Source: a bacterium (lineage in GTDB: Bacteria > SZUA-79 > Acidulodesulfobacterales > Acidulodesulfobacteraceae). From it: a stretch of DNA of 60,251 bases. The translations under genes and the position numbers were made by a program. The stretch is from assembly GCA_021818985.1 (NCBI GenBank), contig JAKASO010000009.1, forward strand, positions 1-60,251, read 5' to 3'. This document shows positions 34,972 to 43,920 of the stretch, in pieces. The first letter of the stretch is position 1; every line of letters starts with the position of its first letter. The notes under the pieces were generated by a model. The model made no database searches, was not told the DNA's origin, and saw nothing but the letters and a program-made list of their open reading frames with translations.

Positions 34972-36264
34972 TTATTCAAAAATTTCCTTAAATGCCTTTT
35001 TAAATGCCGCGGCCGTTTTATCTATATCTCCTTTAGAGTGGGCACTGCTTATAAATAACGCTTCATACTGCGAAGGAGGTGCAAATATCCCTTCTTTTAA
35101 GATTAAACCGAAAAATTTTTTAAAGGTTTTCAAATCCGATCCTATTACGTCTTTAAAGCATGTTACCGGAGGTTTCTTAAAAAACACGGTAAATAATGAA
35201 GAAATCGAATTTATAGTAATTTTATCGTTATATTTTTTTAATTGTTCTTCCAAGCTCGACACTAAATATTCGGTCATACTGTTTGCTTTATCGAGCGCGT
35301 TGTCATCCTCTACGGCTTTAATGGTTGCTATGCCGGCAGATACGCATACCGGATTTCCCGAAAGCGTTCCAGCTTGATATACAGGTCCTTCCGGAGAGAG
35401 ATATGACATTATGTTTTTCTTCCCGCCAAAAGCTCCTATCGGAAGGCCCCCTCCAATGATTTTTCCAAGACATGTCAAATCCGGAGCCAATTTATACAAT
35501 CCCTGCGCGCCGCCCTTAGAAACTCTAAAGCCAGTGATTACTTCGTCGAAGATTATTAAAGCGTTATTTTCATGAGTTACGGCTATCAATTCTTTTAAAA
35601 AATTATATTCGGGTACGACTACCCCCATATTTGCCGCTATGGGTTCTATTATGACGGCCGCTATTTCATTTTTATTATTTAAAAATATGCTCTTTACGGA
35701 GTTGATATCGTTATAATCCGCAACAAATGTGTCTTTTGAAAGGTTAAGAGGTATGCCTGCGCTCGACGGGACGGATGTGGTCAAAGATCCCGAACCTGCT
35801 TTAACGAGCATTGAGTCGGAGTGTCCGTGATAGCACCCCTCGAATTTGATTACTTTATCTTTACCCGTAAAACCCCTTGCAAGCCTTAAAGCGCTCATTA
35901 CGGCTTCGGTACCGGAGTTGACAAGCCTGATCATTTCTACGGAAGGAAAATATTTGACGATCAGCCTTGCCAGTTCGATTTCTTTTTCCGTTGTTGCACC
36001 GTAACTAAAACCATTCCCGGCTGATTCCTTAATGGCGTTTACTACTCTTTTATCTGCATGCCCAAGTATCATCGGACCGTAAGACATAACATAATCAATA
36101 TATTCATTGTTATCAACATCATAGATTTTACTGCCCCCCGCTTTTTTCACTATAATAGGGGGATTATTTACGGATTTAAAAGCCCTTACGGGGCTATTTA
36201 CCCCTCCTGGCATAAATAAGACGGCCTGCTCAAATATTGCTTTTGAATTATAAAAAGAACTCAC
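34972..36264 (-). CDS. hemL: Glutamate-1-semialdehyde 2,1-aminomutase
   Basis: This PLP enzyme makes 5-aminolevulinate in the C5 route to haem and cobalamin. Typical segments are MPGGVNSPVRAFKSV at the N terminus, FEGCYHGHSD, ITGFRVSKGGAQ with the PLP-binding Asp/Glu region, the PLP lysine in LTCLGKIIGGGLPIGAFGG, and AGTLSGNPVC. The length of 430 is normal. It supports tetrapyrrole synthesis in the same cell that has CbiB. Confidence 0.95.
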   Translation of the reverse strand: MSSFYNSKAIFEQAVLFMPGGVNSPVRAFKSVNNPPIIVKKAGGSKIYDVDNNEYIDYVMSYGPMILGHADKRVVNAIKESAGNGFSYGATTEKEIELARLIVKYFPSVEMIRLVNSGTEAVMSALRLARGFTGKDKVIKFEGCYHGHSDSMLVKAGSGSLTTSVPSSAGIPLNLSKDTFVADYNDINSVKSIFLNNKNEIAAVIIEPIAANMGVVVPEYNFLKELIAVTHENNALIIFDEVITGFRVSKGGAQGLYKLAPDLTCLGKIIGGGLPIGAFGGKKNIMSYLSPEGPVYQAGTLSGNPVCVSAGIATIKAVEDDNALDKANSMTEYLVSSLEEQLKKYNDKITINSISSLFTVFFKKPPVTCFKDVIGSDLKTFKKFFGLILKEGIFAPPSQYEALFISSAHSKGDIDKTAAAFKKAFKEIFE

Positions 36265-36322
36265 TTGCTTCTTTCCTTTATTTTATGTATATGTATATAT
36301 ATTTTATGTAAAAAATGCCCAG

Positions 36323-36436
36323 GGACAGGTTTTTCTTTTTCTATTTCATCAGGTTATATTATTATTTACAATTTGTCATAATAATAATTGTCGCAGACTA
36401 CGAGGACAGGTTTTTTCTATTTCATCAGGTTATATT
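36323..36436. repeat. Direct repeat including the scpA stop codon
   Basis: Two copies of a block running GGACAGG ... TTTCATCAGGTTATATT lie at about 36323-36360 and 36404-36436. They differ by a 5-base insertion (CTTTT) and minor changes. The second copy reaches into the 3' end of scpA (minus strand), including its TGA stop. It looks like a short insertion or duplication next to the gene; a dispersed repeat is possible. Confidence 0.55.
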
Positions 36437-37294
36437 GGCTATCTTTGTGTTATAGGATATAGTCCTGTTTTTATTTGCTAAAGACAAATATATCTCTCCA
36501 AAATCCTCTAACTGCTCTAAATTGATTATTATTAAACGCGACATTTCGAGAATTGCCAAAAAGCTGGCCGCAGACTCTTCTTTGCTGACATATTTGGATG
36601 TTAACTCCGAAAATGTGGTAACCCGAACGGTTTTCAGCAGGTTTACTATTTCAATTATCTTTTCTCTGATTGAAAAATTTTGTTTTTTAAGTTCGTAAGA
36701 TTCGTTCCTTTTTTTCGATTCTACAAAAATAGAATAAAAATTTTCGGCCAAAACAAAGATATTGGCGTTATATAAAAAATCGCCATCAGTTTTATATTTA
36801 TACGCAACGATTTCAGATGTTTCTTCGTCTAAATTTCCAAAATCCCGCACATTCACATTATTAATATCAATATTGATGTTAAAAACATCCCGCCCTAAAA
36901 TAGGCTTATTTTCTAAAAATAGCGAAAATTCTTTGACCTTCTGATACTCGATAAGCCTATTAACCAATTCGCTTCTTGGATCGTCATTTTCTCTAATTTC
37001 GTTCCCGTCTAAAATATCTTGTGGCAGAAGCATGAGCGATTTAATGTAGATAAGATTGGCAGCCATAACGATAAATTCACCGCCCAATTCAATGTTGACG
37101 GAACGATTCGGATCAAATCCGTTTATGCCGGTCGCCTTTAAATATTCTTCCGTGATCTTGTTTATAGGGATATCATAAATATTTATGCGGTTTTTTTTTA
37201 TAAGGGTTAAAAGAAGGTCCAATGGTCCTTCAAAAACCGGAAGTTTAATATTATGCTGATAAACTAGAACTTCGTTCCTATTATAAATATCCAT
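36425..37294 (-). CDS. scpA: Segregation and condensation protein A
   Basis: ScpA is the kleisin subunit bridging the SMC heads. The signature start FEGPLDLLLTLIKKNRINIYD and the segment IPINKITEEYLKA are clear; the first is given here in part (FEGPLDLLLTLIKKNR). The C-terminal winged helix includes TFSELTSKYVSKEESAASFLAILEM (part: YVSKEESAASFLAILEM). The length of 289 is normal. The stop codon lies inside a duplicated sequence, so the last few residues may be a recent change. It is followed upstream by an M50 protease gene. Confidence 0.93.
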   Translation of the reverse strand: MDIYNRNEVLVYQHNIKLPVFEGPLDLLLTLIKKNRINIYDIPINKITEEYLKATGINGFDPNRSVNIELGGEFIVMAANLIYIKSLMLLPQDILDGNEIRENDDPRSELVNRLIEYQKVKEFSLFLENKPILGRDVFNINIDINNVNVRDFGNLDEETSEIVAYKYKTDGDFLYNANIFVLAENFYSIFVESKKRNESYELKKQNFSIREKIIEIVNLLKTVRVTTFSELTSKYVSKEESAASFLAILEMSRLIIINLEQLEDFGEIYLSLANKNRTISYNTKIANIT

Positions 37295-37320
37295 TATATA
37301 TTAATTATAATATATAAATT

Positions 37321-38034
37321 TTATAAATGTCCTAAGATTATTTTGTTAACTATAAAATTAAAGCCTACTATGAAGAAATTATAAGGGTCTAAAAGTAACA
37401 AAATAAGTATAATAAATATTCCGAACGGCTCCAACCTGCTTAAAAATCCTGAAAACGGTTCAGGAAGTATGCTTACTGCAATCCTGCCGCCGTCTAAAGG
37501 CGGTATAGGGATAAGATTGAATAGTCCAAGGACAATATTTATCATAATACCTATAAAAAGCATAAATGAAGCCGGATAGATAAAATATTGAAAAAACGAG
37601 CCGTTTCCACTTACGTTCTGAAACTTAAAAGAGTGAATAAAATTAAAGAGATAAATATTCATGACGGGATAAGCGGTAAAAATAAGTTTCAAAAAAATAA
37701 AGGAAACCGCTGCAAGAAGGAAATTTGTAGTTGGACCGGCCGCCGCCACGAAAGCCGTATCCCTTTTTGGGTTCTTTAGCGCATTAAAATTGACCGGAAC
37801 AGGTTTTGCATAGCCAAATAAAAACGGAGAACCTATGACGATCAACAGTAAAGGAAGCAGAATAGTTCCAAACGGGTCTATATGTTTTATGGGATTAAGC
37901 GTAAGCCTTCCCGCGTTTTTTGCCGTATCGTCTCCGAATTTATGGGCAACATAACCGTGCGATATTTCATGTAAAATTATTGCAAACAGAACTGGAATAG
38001 CCGCAATGGCAATAAGCTGAATAGTATTATTCAT
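37321..38034 (-). CDS. Site-2-type membrane metalloprotease (M50)
   Basis: This polytopic membrane protease has its zinc motif HEISHG at residues 22-27 in the first helix, followed by AHKFGDDTAKNAGRLT and the family loop NPIKHIDPFGTILLP. The third ligand is Asp in LFNLIPIPPLDGGRI. At 237 residues it belongs to the short prokaryotic form without a PDZ domain. Its substrate is unknown. It starts 27 bases before scpA on the same strand. Confidence 0.9.
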   Translation of the reverse strand: MNNTIQLIAIAAIPVLFAIILHEISHGYVAHKFGDDTAKNAGRLTLNPIKHIDPFGTILLPLLLIVIGSPFLFGYAKPVPVNFNALKNPKRDTAFVAAAGPTTNFLLAAVSFIFLKLIFTAYPVMNIYLFNFIHSFKFQNVSGNGSFFQYFIYPASFMLFIGIMINIVLGLFNLIPIPPLDGGRIAVSILPEPFSGFLSRLEPFGIFIILILLLLDPYNFFIVGFNFIVNKIILGHL

Positions 38035-38182
38035 TAAGATATTTTGATTGCGTATATATGCAAACGTAAAAAAATTTAATTATTCAATAAAATTTTATAG
38101 TAGTATATAATAAAAAAATGCATTTAATCAAATAAAATCATTAATCCCGTAATGAAAATTATTTAGGAGTTTTTTTTATGTC

Positions 38183-40579
38183 ATGATCCTTAAAAAATTA
38201 TTAAACGATAAAATCTTTCCTTATGTTCAAAAACCCTCAAGATATATAGGAATGGAACAGGGGGCGGTAAAAAAAGAACTTTCCGGTATTCCTCTTAAAT
38301 TCGCCCTTGCCTTTCCTGATTTTTATGAACTTGGAATGAGTCATATCGGTATGGGTATAATCTACGACATCCTTAATTCCGAAAAAGATATTGCATGTGA
38401 AAGGGTGTATCTTCCTTATCCGGATATGGTATCTAAACTTAAAGAAAATAAGATTCCGCTTTTTTCGCTTGAGTCGTCCGAAGAAATAAAAAAATTCGAT
38501 ATAGTTGGATTTTCACTGCAATATGAACTTTCTTATACTAATATCCTGCTTATGCTTGAAATGTCCGGCATCCCCGTCATGTCCAATAAAAGGGAATACG
38601 AAGACCCGCTAATAGGCGCCGGAGGCCCGTGCACCTTTAATCCGCTTCCATTATATGACTTTATAGATTTTTTCATAATCGGGGACGGGGAAAAAACGAC
38701 CGTCGAAGTATGCAAAACGGTTTTAAAAACAAAGGACGAGTTTTTTAGAAAAAGAAGCGGACAAGAAGACTTAAAAGACTACCGGAGGCATATTAAAAAA
38801 CTGCTCTCCTCCATTGACGGAATCTATGTTCCTGAAATTTCTAAATATGTTAAAAAATCAATAGTTTATGACCTTAATTCCATAAATTACATTCAAAAAC
38901 CTATTGTGCCTCTTATCGAAATAGTACATAACAGGCTCCCAGTGGAAATTGCAAGGGGATGCGCCGCAGGCTGCAGATTCTGTCAAGCAGGGTATATATA
39001 TAGACCAGTCAGGGAACGGAACAGGAAAAATATAATGGAGACAATAAAAAACGGGATCGAAAATACCGGCTTTGAGGAAATTTCACTATCTTCGCTTTCT
39101 ACCGGCGATTATTCGGAAATAGACTCGTTAGTGAACGATGCATGCGAATTTACTTCCGAGAAAATGGTCTCGATGTCATTTCCATCAATGAGAATAGGCA
39201 GCTTAAGCGAAAATATCCTGCAAAGGACTGCAGAAGTTAAAAAAACCAATTTTACCCTTGCTCCCGAAACAGGCACCGAACGGTTAAGAAAGATAATAAA
39301 TAAAAATATTTCGCAGGAAACTTTATTAGATGAAGTGAAAACATTAGTTATTAAAGGTTTTAAAAACCTTAAGCTTTATTTTATGATCGGGCTTCCGTAT
39401 GAAAAAATTTCAGATCTTGATGGAATAAAAAAATTAATTCTGAAAATAAAGAATATTTCTAAAAAATTAAATATAACCGTTAACGTAAATAATTTTGTTC
39501 CAAAACCCCATACTCCTTTCCAGTGGCATCCTATGGCTGCCCAAGACGAACTTAATTTTAAAATTGGCTATCTTAAGTTTATTTTAAAGCCGTTAAATGT
39601 CAATTTCAGGTATCAGAACCCCAAAATTAGTCTTATAGAGGGTTTAATTTCAAGAGGAGACGTTTTTACTTCTAAAATTATACATAAAGCTTACTATTTT
39701 GGCGCAGCATTCGACAGCGAAAGCAAATTATTTAAGTATGATTCATGGACGGCTGCTCTGAATTCTTTTAAAAACACAGGTTTAACCGCAGGCGAAATTA
39801 TAGATAAATACCTGTATCGCGAAATGAGCATAGATAAGCCACTGCCGTGGGATTTTATTGACACGCGCGTAGATAAAGAATATTTAAAAAACGAATATAA
39901 AAAGACGGCCGCCCTTAACAGATTATTAATATACGATCCCGATTTAAACGATTTAAATAATATCGTGGTAAGCCGCCTTGCAACGGAAAACTGCAGAAAA
40001 GTTTGTCATTTATGTGGCGTATGTGACTTTAAAGAGATTGAACCGGTATATTCATCAGGATCGGAAAACATAAAAAAACATAAAAAAGACGCCGAATCCG
40101 GCAAAAATATCAAAACGGCTATAAATAAAACGGCAGCTCAGGTTCAAAAGGGGATCAAAGGGGAACTAAAAAACAGCCCTTCAAAAATGCCTTCAAAACT
40201 GCTCGTAAGATATTCTAAAAAAGGCGAACTGAGATATTTGGGACATATCGAAACAGTAAAAGTTTTATTAAGGGCATTCAAAGTTTCGGGAGCAGAACCA
40301 GTTTATGGTGATTCAAAATTCAGCCCGAAACCAAAGGTGAGCTATTCCGATCCGATACCCTTTATGTCCGAAAGTAATGAGCTTTATATGCTAATCACGG
40401 TAAAAAATTATGCAGAACATGAAAGCGATATAACGATGCTTAAGATGCTTAAAAACCTTAAAAACAAGGTAAATTCAATAATACCTGAAGGACTTGAGAT
40501 TAAAGACATTTATAAAGTAGCGGCCGGTTTTAAGATCAAAGATGCAAAAACCTTCAATTTTAATAAAGTTTTCAATTAA
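38183..40579 (+). CDS. Radical SAM protein of TIGR03960 type fused to a TIGR03936 (DUF2344) domain
   Basis: The first ~550 residues form a B12-binding-like plus radical SAM protein: the cluster motif is RGCAAGCRFCQAGYIYRP, near residue 258. The C-terminal ~200 residues (from LLVRYSKKGELRYLGHIE) are a DUF2344 domain, and the two are joined by a charged linker. The function is unknown for this family. An AGGAG site precedes the ATG at 38183; a nearer ATG five bases upstream stops after two codons. At 798 residues the fused length is usual. It converges with rluB, overlapping it by 8 bases at the 3' ends. Confidence 0.85.
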   Translation: MILKKLLNDKIFPYVQKPSRYIGMEQGAVKKELSGIPLKFALAFPDFYELGMSHIGMGIIYDILNSEKDIACERVYLPYPDMVSKLKENKIPLFSLESSEEIKKFDIVGFSLQYELSYTNILLMLEMSGIPVMSNKREYEDPLIGAGGPCTFNPLPLYDFIDFFIIGDGEKTTVEVCKTVLKTKDEFFRKRSGQEDLKDYRRHIKKLLSSIDGIYVPEISKYVKKSIVYDLNSINYIQKPIVPLIEIVHNRLPVEIARGCAAGCRFCQAGYIYRPVRERNRKNIMETIKNGIENTGFEEISLSSLSTGDYSEIDSLVNDACEFTSEKMVSMSFPSMRIGSLSENILQRTAEVKKTNFTLAPETGTERLRKIINKNISQETLLDEVKTLVIKGFKNLKLYFMIGLPYEKISDLDGIKKLILKIKNISKKLNITVNVNNFVPKPHTPFQWHPMAAQDELNFKIGYLKFILKPLNVNFRYQNPKISLIEGLISRGDVFTSKIIHKAYYFGAAFDSESKLFKYDSWTAALNSFKNTGLTAGEIIDKYLYREMSIDKPLPWDFIDTRVDKEYLKNEYKKTAALNRLLIYDPDLNDLNNIVVSRLATENCRKVCHLCGVCDFKEIEPVYSSGSENIKKHKKDAESGKNIKTAINKTAAQVQKGIKGELKNSPSKMPSKLLVRYSKKGELRYLGHIETVKVLLRAFKVSGAEPVYGDSKFSPKPKVSYSDPIPFMSESNELYMLITVKNYAEHESDITMLKMLKNLKNKVNSIIPEGLEIKDIYKVAAGFKIKDAKTFNFNKVFN

Positions 40580-41369
40580 GCCTACCTGAATTAAAGGCTT
40601 TTATTAAAGGCTTTTTATCAAAAGATTTTGAATTACCTGTCTTATTCTTAAATACTAGCTCCGCTGTGCTTTTTTTCAGCATAGTATATTCGCCTGAGAG
40701 CAGGTTTCCGAGAGAAAGCTCTCCTATGGCTGCCCTTCTTAAAAAAACAATTTCCAAGCCAAAAAATTCAAGTATTTTTCTTATTTCACGATTTTTTCCA
40801 TTCTTTAATTCGATAAAAAGAAGATGCTTATTTAAGCTTTTTTTGATTATATTTACGCTATGGGGTTTAAGCAGTCCTTCATCTTTTAAATAAATACCAT
40901 TTTTTATTTTATTGAATGTATCTGAATTAATTTCACCTTTTACCATAGCGATGTACGACTTTATTACGTTAAATTTAGGATGTGTTACCCTGTAGGCAAA
41001 GTCTCCGTCATTTGTTAGTAAGAGCAAACCTTCGCTCATCAGGTCTAATCTTCCGACGGGATAAATATCCCGATTATATTCACGCGTTTTTAACAGGTCC
41101 ATCACGGTTCTGCGTCCTTTTTCGTCGCTTCTTGAGGTAACATATCCTTTTGGCTTATTCATCATGATATATATTAATTTTTTTTCTTTTTTTGACAATA
41201 TTTTTCCGTCAACCGTAACGGAATCGCCGTCTTCTATAAATGTAGCCAAGTTACTTGCTTTATTACCGTTTATAACTACCCTGCCCTCTTTTATACAGCT
41301 GTCAGCAGATCTTCTGGAAATTCCGGTATTCAGGGCAATAAACTTATTTAATCTTAATTTTAGACTCAA
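40572..41369 (-). CDS. rluB: Pseudouridine synthase, RluB/RsuA type
   Basis: This enzyme isomerises uridine in 23S (or 16S) rRNA. An S4 RNA-binding domain is at residues 5-60 ([17 protein letters not shown]). The catalytic Asp is in [19 protein letters not shown], and the C-terminal segment is [20 protein letters not shown]. The length of 265 is normal. It overlaps thiG by 4 bases (ATGA) and probably shares the thiSG transcript. Confidence 0.92.
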   Translation of the reverse strand: MSLKLRLNKFIALNTGISRRSADSCIKEGRVVINGNKASNLATFIEDGDSVTVDGKILSKKEKKLIYIMMNKPKGYVTSRSDEKGRRTVMDLLKTREYNRDIYPVGRLDLMSEGLLLLTNDGDFAYRVTHPKFNVIKSYIAMVKGEINSDTFNKIKNGIYLKDEGLLKPHSVNIIKKSLNKHLLFIELKNGKNREIRKILEFFGLEIVFLRRAAIGELSLGNLLSGEYTMLKKSTAELVFKNKTGNSKSFDKKPLIKAFNSGRLN

Positions 41370-42229
41370 AATACTATACCCTCCATACTGGTTGAAGCCT
41401 GAGCATAAAGTTTCATCGGCATGCGGCCTGCCAAGTAAGCAAGCCTTCCTGCTTTAACCGCATATTTCATTGCAAGAGCCATTTTTAAGGGATCTTTGGC
41501 GGCGGCTATAGCGGTATTCATCAGTATTCCGTCAACGCCGATCTCCATGGTTTTACTTGCATCGGACGCTGTGCCAACGCCTGCATCAACAATAACGGGA
41601 ATAGATACGGTTTCTTTTATTATCATTAAATTATAAGGATTTCTGATACCTAAACCGGAGCCTATGGGAGAGGCAAGAGGCATTACCACTGGACAGCCGG
41701 TATCTTCAAGCTTTTTGGCGGCAACCGGATCGTCCATCATATATGGCATAACAGTAAAACCTTCCTTTACAAGGATTTTTGCGGCTTTAATCAGTTCTTC
41801 GTTGTTGGGATAAAGCGTTTTTTTATCGCCGATAACTTCTAATTTAACAAGGCTGGTTTTAAAAACATCGAGTTCTCTTGCAAGGCGAAGGGTGTTAACG
41901 GCGTCTTCTGCCGTATAACACCCTGCCGTATTAGGTAAAAGCGTATATTTACTCTGGTCTATATAGCTTAACATGTTTTCACCGGCGTTAAAATCAATCC
42001 GGCGAACGGCAACGGTAATTATTTCAGCGCCGGATAGCTCAATTGCATCCCTCATTGTCTTAAAATCTGGATATTTACCGGTGCCTACTATTAGCCGTGA
42101 TTTAAATGTGTATTTTCCGATTTTTAGAAGATCGTCTTTATAACCGGAATCCAAATTTTCTTCTCTATCAATATTTGCAACATTTGCAACATTTGCATTT
42201 ACATCCACCGTCATTTCCATCTCCGTCAC
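41366..42229 (-). CDS. thiG: Thiazole synthase ThiG
   Basis: ThiG forms the thiazole ring of thiamine from 1-deoxyxylulose 5-phosphate, ThiS-thiocarboxylate and a glycine imine. Motifs are [37 protein letters not shown] (Schiff-base Lys), and [17 protein letters not shown]. The first 37 residues ([20 protein letters not shown]) are an unusual extension coded by a 9-base repeat (about 42174-42203), so the true start may be downstream. It works with ThiS, 80 bases upstream, and follows it in the operon. Confidence 0.93.
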   Translation of the reverse strand: MTEMEMTVDVNANVANVANIDREENLDSGYKDDLLKIGKYTFKSRLIVGTGKYPDFKTMRDAIELSGAEIITVAVRRIDFNAGENMLSYIDQSKYTLLPNTAGCYTAEDAVNTLRLARELDVFKTSLVKLEVIGDKKTLYPNNEELIKAAKILVKEGFTVMPYMMDDPVAAKKLEDTGCPVVMPLASPIGSGLGIRNPYNLMIIKETVSIPVIVDAGVGTASDASKTMEIGVDGILMNTAIAAAKDPLKMALAMKYAVKAGRLAYLAGRMPMKLYAQASTSMEGIVF

Positions 42230-42309
42230 CCCAAACCTATAAAAACATAATAGAATATGGCCATTCTCGTAATAATTTTAGCCGTTTTCTATGTTTGTCT
42301 TAACCGTAT

Positions 42310-42510
42310 TTAACCGCCCGGAACAATCGTAACAAGGTCTATCCTGTCATTTTCTTTTAATATAACTTCAGAAAACCTGCCCTTGGGAATTATAGCCCTG
42401 TTAAGCGCAACCGCAGCGCTTCTTATATCAAGTTCAAGCGTATCAATTAGACCTTGTATTGTAAGGCTTTCATTAAGTTCGAATTCCTTTTCGTTTATGT
42501 TAATACGCAC
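42310..42510 (-). CDS. thiS: Sulfur carrier protein ThiS
   Basis: This 66-residue ubiquitin-like carrier ends in the essential Gly-Gly (VTIVPGG), where sulfur is loaded as a thiocarboxylate for thiazole formation. The typical start MRININEKEFELNES and the core LVTIVPGG are clear. It is the first gene after the TPP riboswitch and its terminator. Confidence 0.93.
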   Translation of the reverse strand: MRININEKEFELNESLTIQGLIDTLELDIRSAAVALNRAIIPKGRFSEVILKENDRIDLVTIVPGG

Positions 42511-42527
42511 GGCTTAAGATCTCTAAA

Positions 42528-42573
42528 AAATAAAAAAGCTCTCAAATACCTAAATACAAAGGAATCTGAGAGC
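42528..42573 (-). terminator. Intrinsic terminator between TPP riboswitch and thiS
   Basis: On the minus strand, GCTCTCA (42573-42567) pairs with TGAGAGC (42544-42538), and a T-run (TTTTTTATTTTTTA) follows. It lies between the aptamer and thiS, so it can stop transcription when TPP is bound. Its 5' arm CTCTCAG can instead pair with CTGAGAG in the aptamer, giving an antiterminator. Confidence 0.8.
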
Positions 42574-42628
42574 GTGAACGTGAATTTAATATAGGTCTTT
42601 ATAATAATATCAGCTAATACTATACCGA

Positions 42629-42747
42629 TTAAGCTTTCCTACGACGGCATTACCCGTATTCAGGTTCAAAGGGTTACTGACTTATCTAATTGCGCATGCG
42701 CATTAGATCAGACTCTCAGCCTTTTATTAGGCACCCCCAGCACTTAA
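42629..42747 (-). promoter_or_regulatory. TPP riboswitch (THI element)
   Basis: On the minus strand the conserved parts appear in order: GGGGGTGCC, GGCTGAGAG, a long P3 stem (about 42681-42711, pairing ATCTAAT with ATTAGAT), ACCCTTTGAACCTG, ACGGGTAATGCCG and GTAGGAAAGC. The closing P1 is TTAAG with CTTAA. It precedes thiS and a terminator, so it should reduce thiSG expression when thiamine pyrophosphate is plentiful. Confidence 0.92.
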
Positions 42748-42810
42748 AAATATTATAGCATTTTAAATAATGTTTTAAAACTATTTTTTTATGTGTATAG
42801 TTTCTCTTTC

Positions 42811-42860
42811 GTGAACTACCTTGCCCTCACGGACGGGAACTTCCCGGCGGAGGAGTTAAA
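42811..42860 (-). mobile_element. Solo right-end hairpin of IS200/IS605 type
   Basis: The block begins GTGAACTACC then TTGCCC, with GGG pairing after a short loop (CCCTCACGGACGGG) and a second GGGAA...TTCCC palindrome (42837-42845). It shares 18 of its first 20 bases with the block at 24181. On the minus strand it is the form of a TnpB-type 3' end, with no transposase gene present. It lies between the TPP riboswitch and the last gene of the T4SS region. Confidence 0.5.
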
Positions 42861-42967
42861 CTGCTATAACATAAGTCAGATAGTTAACTTCTAACAACCG
42901 ACTTGTTTAATACAAGCTGTCACTTTTATTGAATGGTGGCGTTAACCTAGTTGACTTAAATGTTGAC

Positions 42968-43702
42968 TTAAATACTTCCAAGTAAAAAGCTTTTATGTTT
43001 ATTATTGTATACAAAAAGTCTGATAATTTTTACGGTAAGCACGCCTTTTGACGCCTTTATAGGTTTATAATAATAAACAAGAAAAATATTTCTTCTAACG
43101 TGGCCAAAAGTTCCGGTCCTTGAATTAAGGAATTTTTCCGCCATTTTGGGATTAACCCTAATAAAATTAAAATTTCCAGAATTCTCGTGAACTATCGTCA
43201 GGTTGTGGAACATATAATAAATATTCCCGTTCTCGGTCTTAATGAAGTTAATGTCCCTGTGCGTTCTCATCCCATTTTTTATAATTCTTTTCGACCTGTA
43301 ATATCTTAAATAAAAGCCGTTCTTTTCGTGGTTATAATGTCCTAAACGCGCATTAATATATCCTTCGAAGTATTGAACGGAGCTCACGTAGTTCAAAAGC
43401 TTTTTAAACCTTGCTTTGTCTTTTGTATAAAGATTATGCCAAAGAAATGAATTAAAACGGTCGTGCGCATATTTTGCAGGATTTACTATTTTAATATAAG
43501 TGATAACGGCCCGTTTTGTTAAAGGCTTTTTTTGAAGGTTAATATAGATTGCATATACAATCGGATTTGAGGCATAAACCGTGCCGCGCGCTTGTTTAAT
43601 ACCACCGGCATAAGCATTTTCAACGAAAAATAAAGTTAAAATAAACGAAGAGACAAATAAAATACAGCGAGCCGGCAAAAGCCGCTTATTTTTATTATTC
43701 AT
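42968..43702 (-). CDS. Secreted or periplasmic protein of unknown function, T4SS-associated
   Basis: A signal peptide is clear: basic N terminus (NKNKRLLPAR), hydrophobic core (CILFVSSFILTLFFV), and a cleavage-like AYA-GG near residue 33. The rest of the 244 residues is rich in Tyr and Lys (for example YLRYYRSKRIIKNG and YYYKPIKASKG) and has no family I recognise. It is the last gene of the T4SS-region run, 218 bases after the transglycosylase, with a 9-bp repeat array in front of it. Position suggests a periplasmic accessory or secreted substrate; this is inference. Confidence 0.6.
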   Translation of the reverse strand: MNNKNKRLLPARCILFVSSFILTLFFVENAYAGGIKQARGTVYASNPIVYAIYINLQKKPLTKRAVITYIKIVNPAKYAHDRFNSFLWHNLYTKDKARFKKLLNYVSSVQYFEGYINARLGHYNHEKNGFYLRYYRSKRIIKNGMRTHRDINFIKTENGNIYYMFHNLTIVHENSGNFNFIRVNPKMAEKFLNSRTGTFGHVRRNIFLVYYYKPIKASKGVLTVKIIRLFVYNNKHKSFLLGSI

Positions 43703-43766
43703 ACAAAATCACCTCATCTGTTATAATATAAGTTATAATTAGAAGCAGTTTACTATGTATCTATTT

Positions 43767-43829
43767 ATGAACGTTATGAACGTTATGAACGTTATGAACG
43801 TTATGAACGTTATGAACGTTATGAACGTT
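43767..43829. repeat. Seven tandem copies of ATGAACGTT
   Basis: The 9-mer ATGAACGTT is repeated exactly seven times without a break. Each unit holds the palindrome AACGTT, so the array presents seven evenly spaced palindromes. It lies in the 218-base gap before the last T4SS-region gene, 65 bases upstream of its start. It may bind a regulator or act as an iteron-like site. It is too short per unit and has no spacers, so it is not a CRISPR array. Confidence 0.85.
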
Positions 43830-43920
43830 CTTGATCTGAATATTTGATCGTCTGTTCAGATAAACTTAATATAATTTATTGCTTTTAAATTGTCAACAAA
43901 AGAATTTATAGTTGTAAAAT

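Noticed and set aside
43767-43829. CRISPR array
   Set aside because: Units are 9 bases with no spacers and no cas genes nearby.
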